Source: Halodesulfovibrio sp.
GTDB taxonomy: Bacteria > Desulfobacterota > Desulfovibrionia > Desulfovibrionales > Desulfovibrionaceae
Direction of reading: 5' to 3'
Length of the DNA stretch: 64,000 nucleotides
Assembly (NCBI GenBank): GCA_003252375.1
Contig: QKEJ01000177.1
Span: 1-64,000 of the forward strand
The notes under the pieces were generated by a model, which ran no database searches, was not told the origin of the DNA, and saw only the letters and a list, made by a program, of their open reading frames with translations. The stretch's first letter is position 1; every line of letters begins with the position of its first letter. Below, one piece after another: positions 1 through 9,559 of the stretch. A program made the translations under genes and the position numbers.

Positions 1-1367
1 GCAGCCTCGATGGCGGCGTTGAGCGCCAGAAGGTTGGTCTGGTCGGCGATGTCATTGATGACGTTCATGACATGCCCGATGGCATCGGACTGCTCTCCGA
101 GCTTGTGCATGTTGTCCTTCAGATCATTGGTCAGATCCTGCAGATTGTTCATGGCGCTGACGGTCTTGCCGACCATTTCCGCCCCCTGCAGGGCCTTCTG
201 GCGGGACTTGTCCGTTTGTTCGGCGGCTTCGCTGGCATTGCGGGCCACTTCCAGCACGGTGGCGTTCATTTCCTCCATGGCCGTGGCCGTTTCATCAATG
301 CGGGCCATCTGGTTATCCGTTCCGGAGCGGATGAGTTCGCTGCGCTCGGCAAGGTCGCCGGTGGCCGAGGTGATGCGGCTGACCACACCCTCAAGGCGTC
401 CCGCTGCCTGGAGCATGCCTTCCTTGGTGGCCTGTTCCGCCTTGTCCATGGCGTCTTCCGCCTTTCGCAACGCGTCCTTGGCGATGTCCGTCTGCCTGTT
501 GGCCTCGGCTCCCTTGGCCTCCATGTCCAGCAGGTTGTTCTTGAGTGTTGCCACCATGGTGTTCAGGGATCCCTGCAGGCGGGATATTTCGTCCTTGCCC
601 TGCTGGGTGATCCGGATGTCGAGGTTGCCGCCGGCAACGGCATCCGCCGCCTCCGTGGCTTCACGGAGCGGACGGGTGATGGACATGTTCATGAGGATGC
701 TGAGCGGCAGGATGCCCAGCAGCATGATGGCTGCCAGAATGGACACGGTGGTCAGGGTACTGGCCGTGACCATGCTCTTGATGTGGGAGGCGATACGGGT
801 TTTTTCGGCTTCAACATTGTCCACGTAGACCCCGGTGCCGACCCAACAGTCGGTGCCGGGAATCATCATGGCGTAGCTGATCTTGGGCTGTGTGCCCATG
901 TTGGGCTTGGGCTGGACGTATTCCACGAAGCCGCCCCCATCGTGGGCGGCTTCGGACAAACTCTTGACGGTGAAGACGCCGTTGGGGTCCTTGGTGGCGG
1001 AAAAATCCTTGCCGACATCCTTGCGCTTCATGGGGTGCGCCACCAGTTGCGTCCCCCTGTACACGAAGAAGTAGCCGGACCCGTCCTTTTCGTAGGTGAT
1101 GGAATAGGTGGCTTCGCGGATGCGTTCGTCTTTCTCATCCGGTGCGGCGGCTTCGATGAGCTTGCCTACACTGTTGGCAAAGGTCAGGGTGGCCAATTGA
1201 ATTCGGGCCTTGTGGTCCTTCAGCATGACAGTTTGGGTTTCTGCCACACCTGTTTCACCCACCTGGTTTGTGAGGCGGATAAAGACAAGGACCGTTGCGA
1301 CAATGAAAAGAGCCATCAACACAATGAGGCTGATAATGCGGGTTCCGATACTTACTGTGCGAAACAT
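1..1367 (-). CDS. Methyl-accepting chemotaxis protein with single Cache sensor (3' end outside window)
   Basis: The gene is absent from the ORF track because its stop codon lies beyond the window edge. The reverse strand opens with ATG at 1367 (MFRTVSIG...) behind an AGGAG ribosome site and stays open for about 455 codons. It has an N-terminal membrane segment, a periplasmic region with the sCache-type stretches DGGGFVEY and [15 protein letters not shown], a second membrane segment, HAMP, then the start of the signalling hairpin ending at [19 protein letters not shown]. These features define a transmembrane chemoreceptor that would signal to CheA/CheW. It closely resembles the next gene along its whole length, so the two are tandem paralogues. 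The ligand is unknown; single Cache domains of this type often bind small carboxylates, which would suit the neighbouring lactate genes (inference). Confidence 0.95.
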   Translation of the reverse strand, partial: MFRTVSIGTRIISLIVLMALFIVATVLVFIRLTNQVGETGVAETQTVMLKDHKARIQLATLTFANSVGKLIEAAAPDEKDERIREATYSITYEKDGSGYFFVYRGTQLVAHPMKRKDVGKDFSATKDPNGVFTVKSLSEAAHDGGGFVEYVQPKPNMGTQPKISYAMMIPGTDCWVGTGVYVDNVEAEKTRIASHIKSMVTASTLTTVSILAAIMLLGILPLSILMNMSITRPLREATEAADAVAGGNLDIRITQQGKDEISRLQGSLNTMVATLKNNLLDMEAKGAEANRQTDIAKDALRKAEDAMDKAEQATKEGMLQAAGRLEGVVSRITSATGDLAERSELIRSGTDNQMARIDETATAMEEMNATVLEVARNASEAAEQTDKSRQKALQGAEMVGKTVSAMNNLQDLTNDLKDNMHKLGEQSDAIGHVMNVINDIADQTNLLALNAAIEA

Positions 1368-1570
1368 AGGTGCTCCTGAGGTAATATACGCGTGTTGTGC
1401 TGCAGGATTGCCGCCGAGCATGGCTGTGGGCTGCCGCTTGTGTCGGAATGCATCCTGCCCCGTTTTGGATAAAGAACACAGAGTAGTAATCTCAGTAACA
1501 TAGTTTGTAAGATAGTGACAATGTCTATGTGATTAAATGTGAATGAACTGAGCGCCCAGCCTGGAACAAC

Positions 1571-1606
1571 AGAAAAGCCCCCGCGCAAAAGGCACGGGGG
1601 CTTGAA
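1571..1606 (-). terminator. Intrinsic terminator of the second chemoreceptor gene
   Basis: A 9-bp perfect stem (AAGCCCCCG / CGGGGGCTT, 1575-1583 with 1595-1603) is followed on the minus strand by TTTTCTGTTGTT. It sits 24 bases past the stop codon of the MCP gene ending at 1630. It separates the two tandem receptors, so the first one probably has its own promoter in 1368-1570. Confidence 0.8.
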
Positions 1607-1629
1607 TGCTGTTGAGGGGGTGAGGGGAG

Positions 1630-3447
1630 CTACTTGCCGCCTTCAGCCTTCAGAGAGGCAATCAGGCCACTCAGTTCGTCTGCCTGCTCGGCAAGCTCCT
1701 GAATGTCCCTGCCCGAATCGGCCACGCGCTGCGCGTTCTCGTTGGCGATGAGATTGATCTCATCCACGCTGCTGGTGATCTGCTCGGAAGCTGCGGACTG
1801 CTGCTCCGCTGCCGTGGCAATGGACTGCACCTGCATGGCGGCGTCCTGAGCCATGGACACGATTTCGTACAGGACCTCGCCGGACTTGTTGGAGAGATCG
1901 GTGGTCACGTCGATGGCTGACACCGCCTCGTCCATGCCGTCCACGTTGGCCTTGGCGAGTCCCTGAATGGACTTGATGTTCTCACCCACTTCCTTGGTGG
2001 CGCCCATGGTCTTTTCGGCCAGTTTGCGCACTTCGTCGGCCACCACGGCAAAGCCGCGGCCAGCTTCGCCGGCACGAGCTGCTTCAATGGCGGCGTTCAG
2101 GGCCAGCAGGTTGGTCTGGTCGGCAATGTCGTTGATGACATTCATGACCTGGCCGATGGCCACGGACTGCTCACCCAGCTTGTGCATGTTGTTCTTGAGG
2201 TTGACGGTCAGCTCCTGCAGGTCGCTCATGGACTTCACGGTGTTGGTGACCACCTCGGAGCCTTCCAGCGCCTTGGTGCGGGACCGGTCGGTCTGGTCGG
2301 CGGCCTCTCCGGCATTGCGGGCCACCTCGAGCACGGTGGCGTTCATTTCTTCCATGGCCGTGGCGGTTTCGCTGATGCGGCTCATCTGGTTTTCGGTACC
2401 GGTGCGGATTTCCTCGCTGCGCTTGGCAAGGTCCGTGGTCGCCATGTTGATGCGCTGGACCACGCCCTCAAGCTGCGTGGCGGCCTGCAGCATGCCATCC
2501 TTGGTTGCCTGCTCGGCCTTGGCCATGGCCTCCTCGGCCCTGGCCAGGGCTTCCTTGGCGATGTCGGTCTGCCTGTTGGCCTCGGCGCCCTTGGCTTCCA
2601 TGTCTTCAAGATTGGCCTTGAGCGTGGCCACCATGGAGTTGAGCGAGTTCTGCAACTGGGAGATTTCGTCCTTGCCCTTGGTTTCCAGATGAACATCGAG
2701 GTCGCCGTGGGCAACGGCGTCTGCCGCGCCGGTGGCCTCACGCAGCGGGCGCACGATGGAGGTGATGAGCATGATGCTGAAGGGAAGCACCACCAGCAGC
2801 AGGATGGCGGCAACGACGCCCAGGGTGTAGGTGGAGTCCTTGCTTACCAGCTCGTCCAGCTTGGAGCGGATACGGGCCTTTTCTGTTTCCACGTTGTCCA
2901 CATAGACGCCCGTGCCGATCCAGAAATCGGTGCCGGGAAGGAGGGTGGCATAGCTCAGTTTCGGCGTGGGGCCTGCACCGGGCTTGTCCCAGATGTATGA
3001 GACAAAGCCGCCGCCGTCCTGGCTGGCCTTGTACAGATCCTGTACCAGGTGTACCCCGTTGGGGTCCTTGAGGTCCTTGAGGTCCTTGCCTTCCAGTTTC
3101 GTGTTGGTGGGCAGAATCTGGACGGTGGTCTTTCTGTAGACGAAGTAGTAGCCGGACTTGTCTTTTTCAAAACGGAAGTCGTTGATGGCCTTGCGGACGA
3201 TGGCGATCTTCTCTTCCTCGGTGGGGGCGTCGGCAATGAGAACGCCGAGGCTGGTCGCCAGAGCATTCGTGGCGAGGGCCAGACGCTGCTTTTGGTCCTG
3301 CAGCATCACTTCCTGGGTCTCGTGGATCCCCATGGAGGCGACGCGCGTCGTCAGCTGCGTGTAGGCAATGATGACACCGACAATGAAGAGCACAAGCATC
3401 ACCAGCAGGGCGATGATACGGGTGCCGATGGTTATGTTTCGGAACAT
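1630..3447 (-). CDS. Methyl-accepting chemotaxis protein with single Cache sensor
   Basis: A 605-residue chemoreceptor. The ORF track starts at a TTG (3453), but ATG at 3447 has AGGAG seven bases upstream and matches the start of its paralogue (MFRNITIG). Order: membrane segment near 8-30, sCache_2-type periplasmic domain (about 35-190, with DKSGYYFVY and [15 protein letters not shown]), second membrane segment near 205-230, HAMP, coiled coil, and the MCP signalling domain with [24 protein letters not shown]. There is no C-terminal NWETF-type tether for CheR/CheB. It should control swimming in response to a small ligand, possibly an organic acid given the pta/ackA neighbours (inference). It ends in its own terminator. 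Confidence 0.95.
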   Translation of the reverse strand: MFRNITIGTRIIALLVMLVLFIVGVIIAYTQLTTRVASMGIHETQEVMLQDQKQRLALATNALATSLGVLIADAPTEEEKIAIVRKAINDFRFEKDKSGYYFVYRKTTVQILPTNTKLEGKDLKDLKDPNGVHLVQDLYKASQDGGGFVSYIWDKPGAGPTPKLSYATLLPGTDFWIGTGVYVDNVETEKARIRSKLDELVSKDSTYTLGVVAAILLLVVLPFSIMLITSIVRPLREATGAADAVAHGDLDVHLETKGKDEISQLQNSLNSMVATLKANLEDMEAKGAEANRQTDIAKEALARAEEAMAKAEQATKDGMLQAATQLEGVVQRINMATTDLAKRSEEIRTGTENQMSRISETATAMEEMNATVLEVARNAGEAADQTDRSRTKALEGSEVVTNTVKSMSDLQELTVNLKNNMHKLGEQSVAIGQVMNVINDIADQTNLLALNAAIEAARAGEAGRGFAVVADEVRKLAEKTMGATKEVGENIKSIQGLAKANVDGMDEAVSAIDVTTDLSNKSGEVLYEIVSMAQDAAMQVQSIATAAEQQSAASEQITSSVDEINLIANENAQRVADSGRDIQELAEQADELSGLIASLKAEGGK

Positions 3448-3590
3448 ACGCAACTCCTACTCGGGCCGGAACCGGCTGCTGCAATGGTAAGTGGGTATGA
3501 AAGTGCATTAATTTTGGACCATGCTTCCAAAAATGCAAGTATAACTCGCGCCCGGTTCTCAGCCGTCGGGAACGAAGCCGCTATTAGGGA

Positions 3591-3617
3591 TTATCGACAA
3601 AAAAGAATATTACTATA
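3591..3617 (-). promoter_or_regulatory. Possible sigma28 (FliA) promoter for the chemoreceptor
   Basis: On the minus strand TATA, 15 bases, then GTCGATAA resembles the flagellar sigma28 consensus TAAA-N15-GCCGATAA (3/4 and 7/8 matches). It overlaps the stop codon of the BioD-like gene and would start transcription about 135 bases before the MCP start. The assignment rests on sequence similarity only. Confidence 0.35.
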
Positions 3618-4668
3618 GAGTTGCCGCGATACTCTGGATATCCAGCACGCCATTCACGAGCGTGGCGGCCCGTTCTATTTTTACCAGCTCGCGCAGCTTC
3701 TGGCTGGCGAGAATGGTCTCCATGTGCTTGGCAACGGTGTAGGTGTCGTCCCGAACCTGAATGACGGGCACGCCTTTCTGTTCGGAACGTGCGCGCACCA
3801 GTTCGTTGGGGGCGATGTTGCCGGTGAGAATGAGGCAGGGGCAGTCGCCTTCCAGGGCGACGAGCTGCAGGTCGGTCCGGTCACCGCCCACGATGGTGGC
3901 CGAATTCTTCTGCCGCTTGAAATAGGTCATGAAGTTTTCCACCTGCATGGTGCCGATGAGAAAATCCTCGATGATGCGCTGGGACTGGGCGTTGCCGGAA
4001 ATGATTTTTCCGTTCAGCCGCCATGCCAGTTCGCAGGCCTTGATGGCATTGAGCAGGGGGTCGCGCGGGATGATCCCCAGCACCGTGATGCCGGTCTGGT
4101 TGAGATAGGGGACGAGGATGTCCTCGGCGTCGCGCATGAAGGATTCGGGAACGTCGTTGAAGAGGACGCCCAGCAGGTCGTCGCCCAGCTGTTCGTGGAT
4201 GCTGAGCACGGCATCGTAGTGCAGGGCGGAGTCAAAGCGGTCCACCAGCAGGGTCTTGAGGCCGAGTTCGCGGACCAGGGTCAGGCCGTCCACGCCGCGG
4301 TGCTTGCCGGTGTGCAGGAAGGAGCCGCAGCCGGACACGAGCATCACGTCCTTGCCCCTGGAGAGCTCTTCGTAGGCGGCGCGTACGCGCTCCATACAGT
4401 TGCTGGTGTTGCTGAAGCGGGTGGCGCGCAGGTTCTGCGGGATGATGACAGGCGTCAGGACGTCGGGCGCATCCTCCAGTCCGAGCAGTTCGCGGATGAG
4501 CATGGCGTCCTCGTCGCCGATGATTTCATCCACGGAAACGGGCAGTCCGCCCACGGGCTTCATGAAGCCCACGTTGAGGCCCCGTTTCTGCAGGGCCAGA
4601 CCAAGAGCAATGGCCGTGATGTTCTTGCCCGCGAATGCGCTGGTGGACCCGATGTAGATGCCTGTCAT
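3613..4668 (-). CDS. BioD-like / DRTGG-domain protein (phosphotransacetylase N-terminal-domain paralogue)
   Basis: A 351-residue protein with the same architecture as the N-terminal half of Pta but without its catalytic domain. Residues 1 to about 210 form an AAA_26 (dethiobiotin-synthetase-like) P-loop domain, with GSTSAFAGKN in place of a standard Walker A. A DRTGG-type domain follows (about 215-330, GGDRTDLQL). ATG at 4668 follows AGGAGG at ideal spacing. Its place at the end of the lactate-pta-ackA cluster is conserved in Desulfovibrio, as I recall. The function is not established; a nucleotide-dependent regulatory role on acetate/acetyl-phosphate metabolism is an inference from the shared Pta domain. 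A hairpin in the 133-base gap after ackA could reduce its expression. Confidence 0.85.
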   Translation of the reverse strand: MTGIYIGSTSAFAGKNITAIALGLALQKRGLNVGFMKPVGGLPVSVDEIIGDEDAMLIRELLGLEDAPDVLTPVIIPQNLRATRFSNTSNCMERVRAAYEELSRGKDVMLVSGCGSFLHTGKHRGVDGLTLVRELGLKTLLVDRFDSALHYDAVLSIHEQLGDDLLGVLFNDVPESFMRDAEDILVPYLNQTGITVLGIIPRDPLLNAIKACELAWRLNGKIISGNAQSQRIIEDFLIGTMQVENFMTYFKRQKNSATIVGGDRTDLQLVALEGDCPCLILTGNIAPNELVRARSEQKGVPVIQVRDDTYTVAKHMETILASQKLRELVKIERAATLVNGVLDIQSIAATL

Positions 4669-4743
4669 GCCCGCCTCCTGTGGTTGCTGCGGAGTGTCTC
4701 CGGAGCCCGGGGCTGTTTGAGTGTGCTGTCAGTAAAACGCATG

Positions 4744-4775
4744 AACGGGGCAGGGTTGCATAACCCCGCCCCGTT
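4744..4775 (-). terminator. Strong hairpin between ackA and the BioD-like gene
   Basis: Two 14-base arms (AACGGGGCAGGGTT and AACCCCGCCCCGTT, 13 Watson-Crick pairs and one mismatch/wobble) enclose a 4-base loop. The minus-strand 3' flank is CATGCGTTTTAC, so the U-tract is delayed. It may be a partial terminator or an mRNA-stabilising 3' end for the pta-ackA message. Confidence 0.6.
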
Positions 4776-4801
4776 TTCAATGCAAAGCGAACGGCCGGGG
4801 G

Positions 4802-6007
4802 TTAGCCCTTGAGGACTTCCACGGTGGCCTGTGCGATTTCCAGTTCTTCGTTGGTGGGAACCACCAGAACCTTGACGCTGCCGCCGGCGCTGATGTCGCG
4901 GGGTTCGCCGCTGCGCACCTTGTTCTTTTCGGTGTCGATGGTGATGCCCATGTGCTCCATGTCCTTGCAGACTTCGGCGCGCATGAAGTCGTCGTTCTCA
5001 CCGATGCCGGCGGTGAAGACAATGGCGTCCACCTTGCCGAGGATGGCGATGTAGGAGCCGATGTACTTCTTGATGCGGTAGGCCATCATTTCGAAGGCCA
5101 GCTGCGCCTTTGCATCGCCCTTTTCACGGGCGGCATGGATGTCGCGCATGTCGTTCAGGCCGCAGATGCCCAGCAGGCCGGACTGCTTGTTCATGATGGT
5201 GTCCATTTCGGCAGGGGTGCAACCCTTGCGTTCCATCACGAACGGCACGATGGCGGGATCGATGTCACCGCAGCGGGTGCCCATCATCAGGCCTTCCAGC
5301 GGGGTGAGGCCCATGGTGGTGTCCACGCACTGGCCGTTCTTGACGGCAGACATGGAGCAGCCGTTGCCCAGGTGGCAGACGACAACCGTGGTGTCTTCCT
5401 TGGCCTTGCCCAGGAACTTGGCGGCACTCTTGGACACGTAGCGGTGCGAGGTGCCGTGGAAGCCGTAGCGGCGGATCTGCAGCTCTTCGTACATTTCGTA
5501 CGGCAGGGGGTACAGATAGGCCTTGGGGGGCATGGTCTGATGGAACTCGGTGTCGAACACGCCCACGGAAGGAGCGTGGGGGAAGAGTTCCTCGGCCACT
5601 TCAATGCCGGCCAGGTTGGCGGGGTTGTGCAGGGGACCCAGCGGAATGTATTCGCGGATCACTTCCTTGGCCCATTCGTCGATCTTCAGGGACTTGGTGA
5701 TCTTTTCGCCGCCCAGGAGCACGCGATGGCCCACGGCGTAGATCTCGGACTTGTCCTTGATGACGCCGTCAGCGGGGTCGGTGATCAACTCGACCACGCG
5801 CTTCATGCCGGCCACGTGGTCGGCGAAGTCCTGGTCGATGACGATCTTCTTTTCGGCGTCGGTGTCGGGGTGAGCCTTGTGGGTAAGCTTGCCCCCGGCA
5901 AAGCCGATGCGCTCAACCAGCCCGGCGCACAGAGACGTTTCGGTCTCCATGTTGATGAGCTGGTATTTGATGGAGGAAGAGCCGGAGTTTATAACAAGTA
6001 CGTTCAT
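4802..6007 (-). CDS. ackA: Acetate kinase
   Basis: A 401-residue cytoplasmic acetate kinase, the usual length for the family. It converts acetyl phosphate and ADP to acetate and ATP, the substrate-level phosphorylation step of lactate and pyruvate oxidation. Visible ASKHA-fold motifs are INSGSSSIKYQ at the N-terminus, the HLGNGCS phosphate loop, the conserved FHGTSHRYV stretch, and FTAGIGEN near the C-terminus. The ATG at 6007 is preceded by AAGGAA. It lies 23 bases downstream of pta with no hairpin between them, so the two are co-transcribed. Confidence 0.98.
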   Translation of the reverse strand: MNVLVINSGSSSIKYQLINMETETSLCAGLVERIGFAGGKLTHKAHPDTDAEKKIVIDQDFADHVAGMKRVVELITDPADGVIKDKSEIYAVGHRVLLGGEKITKSLKIDEWAKEVIREYIPLGPLHNPANLAGIEVAEELFPHAPSVGVFDTEFHQTMPPKAYLYPLPYEMYEELQIRRYGFHGTSHRYVSKSAAKFLGKAKEDTTVVVCHLGNGCSMSAVKNGQCVDTTMGLTPLEGLMMGTRCGDIDPAIVPFVMERKGCTPAEMDTIMNKQSGLLGICGLNDMRDIHAAREKGDAKAQLAFEMMAYRIKKYIGSYIAILGKVDAIVFTAGIGENDDFMRAEVCKDMEHMGITIDTEKNKVRSGEPRDISAGGSVKVLVVPTNEELEIAQATVEVLKG

Positions 6008-6030
6008 GGTGGTTTGATTCCTTGCGGACC

Positions 6031-8142
6031 CTAGAGGCCCTTTTCTGCCTGCGCCTGAATGGCGGTGATGGCAACGGTGTTGACGATGTCCGGTACAGTG
6101 CAGCCGCGGGAGAGGTCGTTAACGGGCTTGTTAAGACCCTGCAGCACGGGACCGATGGCGACAGCGTTCGCGGCACGCTGAACCGCCTTGTAGGTGTTGT
6201 TCCCGGTGTTCAGGTCCGGGAAGATGAAGACGGTGGCCTTGCCGGCAACGTCGGAGTCGGGCAGCTTGGTGGCGGCCACGTCGGCGTCGATGGCGGCATC
6301 GTACTGGAGCGGGCCTTCCAGAAGCAGTTCCGGAGCACGTTCCTTGGCGATGCGGGTGGCTTCGATGACCTTCTCCACATCGGCGCCCTTGCCGGAAGAA
6401 CCGGTGGAGTAGGACAGCATGGCGATGCGGGGATCCACATTGAAGATGCGGGCGGTCTCGGCGGAGCTGATGGCGATCTCGGCCAGCTGCTCGGAGGAGG
6501 GGTTCGGGTTCACGGCGCAGTCGCCGAAGACCAGAACGCGGTCCTTCAGGCACATCAGGAAGACGGAAGAGACGATGGAAGCGGTGGGTTTCGTCTTGAT
6601 GAATTCGAATGCCGGGCGGATGGTGTGCGCAGTGGTGTTGACGGCACCGGAAACCATGCCGTCTGCGTCATCCTGCTTGACCATCATGGTGCCGAAGTAG
6701 GTCGGGTCGGACATGGCGTCCCGGGCCTGCTCCATGCTGATGCCCTTCTTCTTGCGGAATTCGAAGTAGGCTTCCACATACTTCTGGAAGTTGGGAGACA
6801 GCTCGGGCTGAATGATCTGGATATCGCCGAGTTCAAGGCCGAGTTCGGAGATCTTCTTGCCGATCTCGTCGGCGTTGCCGAGGAGGATGATCTCCGCGAC
6901 GCCGCGGCGGTCGAGGATTTCTGCGGCGCGCAGGATGCGTTCTTCAGCACCTTCGGGCAGGACAATGCGCATCTTGTTGCGCTTGGCCGTTTCGATGAGG
7001 TTGAATTCGAACATCTTGGGCGTGACCTTGGAGGACTTGCGGTCGATGACGCGCTTGGCGATTTCCGCGGTGTCCACGCATTTTTCGAACACGCCGAGGG
7101 CGGTGTTGATCTTGCGGTCGTTTTCGGGATCGATCTTGCCGTACAGGTCGTTGAGGATCTGCGTGGTGAGGTAGGTGTGTTCCTTGACGGACAGGATCGG
7201 AACCGGAACGCCGGTCCAGCCTTCGATCAGGCGGTGCACATTGGGGGCGGGCTGGAGGCCGCCGGTGAGCACGATGCCGGAAATGTCGGGGTAGGCGTTG
7301 GAAAGTCGGGTTGCCAGGGTGGCAATGATGATGTCGCTACGGTCGCCGGGCGTGATGATCAGGCTGCCGGGATTCACGTAGTCGAGGAAGTTGCCGATCT
7401 GCATGGCGGCGATGAGGTAGTCGTCCACCAGGGCATCGAGACGGCCATGACCGTAGAGCACGGTACCGCCCAGCCACTTCTTCACGTCGTTCATGGTGGG
7501 CTTGCCCAGGGTGGGCTCGTCCGGAATGACGTAGACGCAGAGGGGGTTGGTGCAACGGGTCTTGCAGGCCAGCGCGCCGATGATTTCCGTGCTGTTGACG
7601 GTTTCGACATCCGCGCGGTTGATGATGGCGGAAACGATGTCCAGCCCCTTCTCTTCCAGGGAGTCGATGGTCAGCTGGGTCGAGCTGATGATTTCCTCGG
7701 TCCCCTTGCCCTTGCCGTTGGCCACAACCATCATGGGACAACCAAGGTTGGCGGCAATGTCGGCGTTCAGGTCGAACTCGAATGCGGCGTCCTTGCCCAG
7801 GAAGTCGGTGCCTTCGCACAGCACGAAGTCGTACTGGTCGGCAAGCTTCTTGTACTTGTTGAGGATGTTGTCGAGAAGGGTTGCGTGCTGTCCGTGGTTG
7901 ATCAGCTCGCGGGCTTCGTGGAGGGAGTAGGCGTAGGTATCCTCGTAGGGGATATCCAGCCCGAAGTGGGTCAGAATCAGGTTGATGTCATGATCCCGAA
8001 CGTCACGATTGGGGTTGTTGATGATCGGCCTGAAGAAGGCGACCTTACGGACATCCCTGAGCAGTAGCTGCATCATACCCAGTACGACGGCAGACTTGCC
8101 GCTCTTGGATTCCGTGGCTGTAATGTAAAGGTTGTTGGACAC
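6031..8142 (-). CDS. pta: Phosphate acetyltransferase (long, three-domain form)
   Basis: The enzyme transfers the acetyl group of acetyl-CoA to phosphate, giving acetyl phosphate for AckA. The true start is most likely GTG at 8142 (MSNNLYITATE...), with AAGGAG eight bases before it, giving 703 residues; the ORF track's ATG at 8214 adds an unconserved leader. It is the long form: an AAA_26/BioD-like P-loop domain (ATESKSGKS at about 8-16), a DRTGG domain (GDRSDIIIATLA), and the C-terminal PTA_PTB catalytic domain (from about 380, with VLPEGAEERILRAAEIL and SYSTGSSGKGADVEKV). It follows the lactate dehydrogenase genes but is separated from them by a hairpin terminator. Confidence 0.97.
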   Translation of the reverse strand: MSNNLYITATESKSGKSAVVLGMMQLLLRDVRKVAFFRPIINNPNRDVRDHDINLILTHFGLDIPYEDTYAYSLHEARELINHGQHATLLDNILNKYKKLADQYDFVLCEGTDFLGKDAAFEFDLNADIAANLGCPMMVVANGKGKGTEEIISSTQLTIDSLEEKGLDIVSAIINRADVETVNSTEIIGALACKTRCTNPLCVYVIPDEPTLGKPTMNDVKKWLGGTVLYGHGRLDALVDDYLIAAMQIGNFLDYVNPGSLIITPGDRSDIIIATLATRLSNAYPDISGIVLTGGLQPAPNVHRLIEGWTGVPVPILSVKEHTYLTTQILNDLYGKIDPENDRKINTALGVFEKCVDTAEIAKRVIDRKSSKVTPKMFEFNLIETAKRNKMRIVLPEGAEERILRAAEILDRRGVAEIILLGNADEIGKKISELGLELGDIQIIQPELSPNFQKYVEAYFEFRKKKGISMEQARDAMSDPTYFGTMMVKQDDADGMVSGAVNTTAHTIRPAFEFIKTKPTASIVSSVFLMCLKDRVLVFGDCAVNPNPSSEQLAEIAISSAETARIFNVDPRIAMLSYSTGSSGKGADVEKVIEATRIAKERAPELLLEGPLQYDAAIDADVAATKLPDSDVAGKATVFIFPDLNTGNNTYKAVQRAANAVAIGPVLQGLNKPVNDLSRGCTVPDIVNTVAITAIQAQAEKGL

Positions 8143-8225
8143 GATTAGGGCTCCTTGCATATCCAGACACAACACAAGCCGGACGCGATACCGGCATATA
8201 CGAGTCGGGACCAATTCCCGAAACG

Positions 8226-8262
8226 AAAAAGCGCCCGCCCTTGAGGGACGGGCGCACTTTTA
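8226..8262 (-). terminator. Intra-operon terminator or attenuator between lactate dehydrogenase and pta
   Basis: The inverted repeat GCGCCCGCCC/GGGACGGGCGC (8231-8255) is followed on the minus strand by TTTTTCGTTT, a good intrinsic terminator. It lies just past the Fe-S subunit stop codon and before the pta start. In this position it should limit read-through from the lactate genes into pta-ackA unless it is bypassed or pta has its own promoter. Confidence 0.75.
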
Positions 8263-8266
8263 CATA

Positions 8267-9556
8267 CTAGAGCGTTTCCGCGTATATCTCAATGCTATGT
8301 TTTACGGCGACGCTGTCATTGTTCTGGGACAGCATGTCGGTAATCTGCATCATACATGCGGGGCAGCCGGTGGAGAGCACCTTGGCCTGCGAATCCACGA
8401 TGTTCTTGCGCTTGCGCTCACCGATCTTCTTGGACAGATCGTAGTGGTACAGGTTGAAGGTACCACCGCAGCCGCAGCAGCGGTCCGCTTCGCTCATCTC
8501 CACAAGTTCGTACTTGGGGTTCATGCGGATGAGGTCGCGGGGCTGTTCGGACACCTTGAGGCTCTTCTTCAGGTGGCAGGAGTCATGGAAGGTGACCTTG
8601 GTGCCGCCCTTGGGAGCTTCGGTGGGCTTCACGCCCAGCACGTCCACCACGAACTGGTTGATGTCCATGGCCTTGGCGGCGATCTTTTCGATCTTCGCCT
8701 TTTCCTCGGCGGAGTACTCGCCGGAGAACTGGGGCCAGAGTTCGTGAATGGTGGAGATGCAGGAGCCGCAGGGTGCCACGATGTAATCGTAGTTGCCGTC
8801 GCCGAAGATGTTCACGTTGAACTTGACCATCTTGTCGTAGGCAACGCGGTCACCGGCGGACAGGGCCGGGATGCCGCAGCAGGCCTGGGCGGAGGGCATC
8901 CACACGCCGACGCCGTGGTGGCGGAACACCTTGAGGCAGGCTTCGCCGGCGCCGGTGTACATCTTGTCAGCCACGCAGCCGGGGAAGAACAGGACGCGCA
9001 GGCCGGACTTGCCGGCGGGCGTGTCGATGGTTCCGTACTTGCTGTGAAGGGACTTCTTGGCAAGGGGCGAGAAGTGGCGGTCGCCGATGATGGGCGAGAG
9101 CATCTTCGAGCAGGAGGAACCGAGCAGTTCGTTCGCCTGGCTGGTGAACAGACCCTGGAACTTGGAGCCCACGTCGAGCAGAAGGTTGAACAGCTTGGGG
9201 TTGCCCACCATGCCGCGCAGAATGGCCTTCTTGACAGGGGACAGGCCCATGTAGGTGTTCACGATGGTGCGGCCATGCAGGAAGATGTCCATGATCTTCA
9301 CGCCGGAGGGGCAGTTCGCTGCGCAGGAACCGCACAGCAGACAGCGGTTCAGGCGTTCCTGAACGCCTTCGGCGTCATTGATCATTTCATGGGCAAGGTT
9401 TTCCAGAAGGGCGATCTTGCCGCGGGTAACGTCGGCTTCCCTCATGGTTTCCGCAAATACCGGACAGACAGCCTGGCACATCCCGCACTTCATGCAGGCT
9501 ACCATCATGTCGTCCAGTTCCTGGAGCATTTTTGCGAGTTTGTTCAGATCGGCCAT
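8267..9556 (-). CDS. Lactate dehydrogenase Fe-S subunit (GlcF-like, CCG domains)
   Basis: A 429-residue GlcF-type iron-sulfur partner of the FAD subunit encoded upstream. The N-terminal ferredoxin part has two cluster motifs (CMKCGMCQAVCP at about 21-32 and CLLCGSCAANCP at about 73-84). Two cysteine-rich CCG domains follow (PGCVADKM with ACCGIP, and DSCHLKK with RCCGCGGTF). It should carry electrons from lactate oxidation toward the membrane quinone pool. The gene starts three bases after the FAD subunit's stop, with the ribosome site GGGAGG overlapping the end of that gene, so the two are translated together. In Desulfovibrio this pair is usually assigned to D-lactate oxidation (from memory), though the automatic name is often glycolate oxidase. 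Confidence 0.93.
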   Translation of the reverse strand: MADLNKLAKMLQELDDMMVACMKCGMCQAVCPVFAETMREADVTRGKIALLENLAHEMINDAEGVQERLNRCLLCGSCAANCPSGVKIMDIFLHGRTIVNTYMGLSPVKKAILRGMVGNPKLFNLLLDVGSKFQGLFTSQANELLGSSCSKMLSPIIGDRHFSPLAKKSLHSKYGTIDTPAGKSGLRVLFFPGCVADKMYTGAGEACLKVFRHHGVGVWMPSAQACCGIPALSAGDRVAYDKMVKFNVNIFGDGNYDYIVAPCGSCISTIHELWPQFSGEYSAEEKAKIEKIAAKAMDINQFVVDVLGVKPTEAPKGGTKVTFHDSCHLKKSLKVSEQPRDLIRMNPKYELVEMSEADRCCGCGGTFNLYHYDLSKKIGERKRKNIVDSQAKVLSTGCPACMMQITDMLSQNNDSVAVKHSIEIYAETL

Positions 9557-9559
9557 GAC

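Noticed and set aside
6022-8067. 681-residue plus-strand ORF opposite pta
   Set aside because: Shadow ORF; pta is unambiguous on the other strand.
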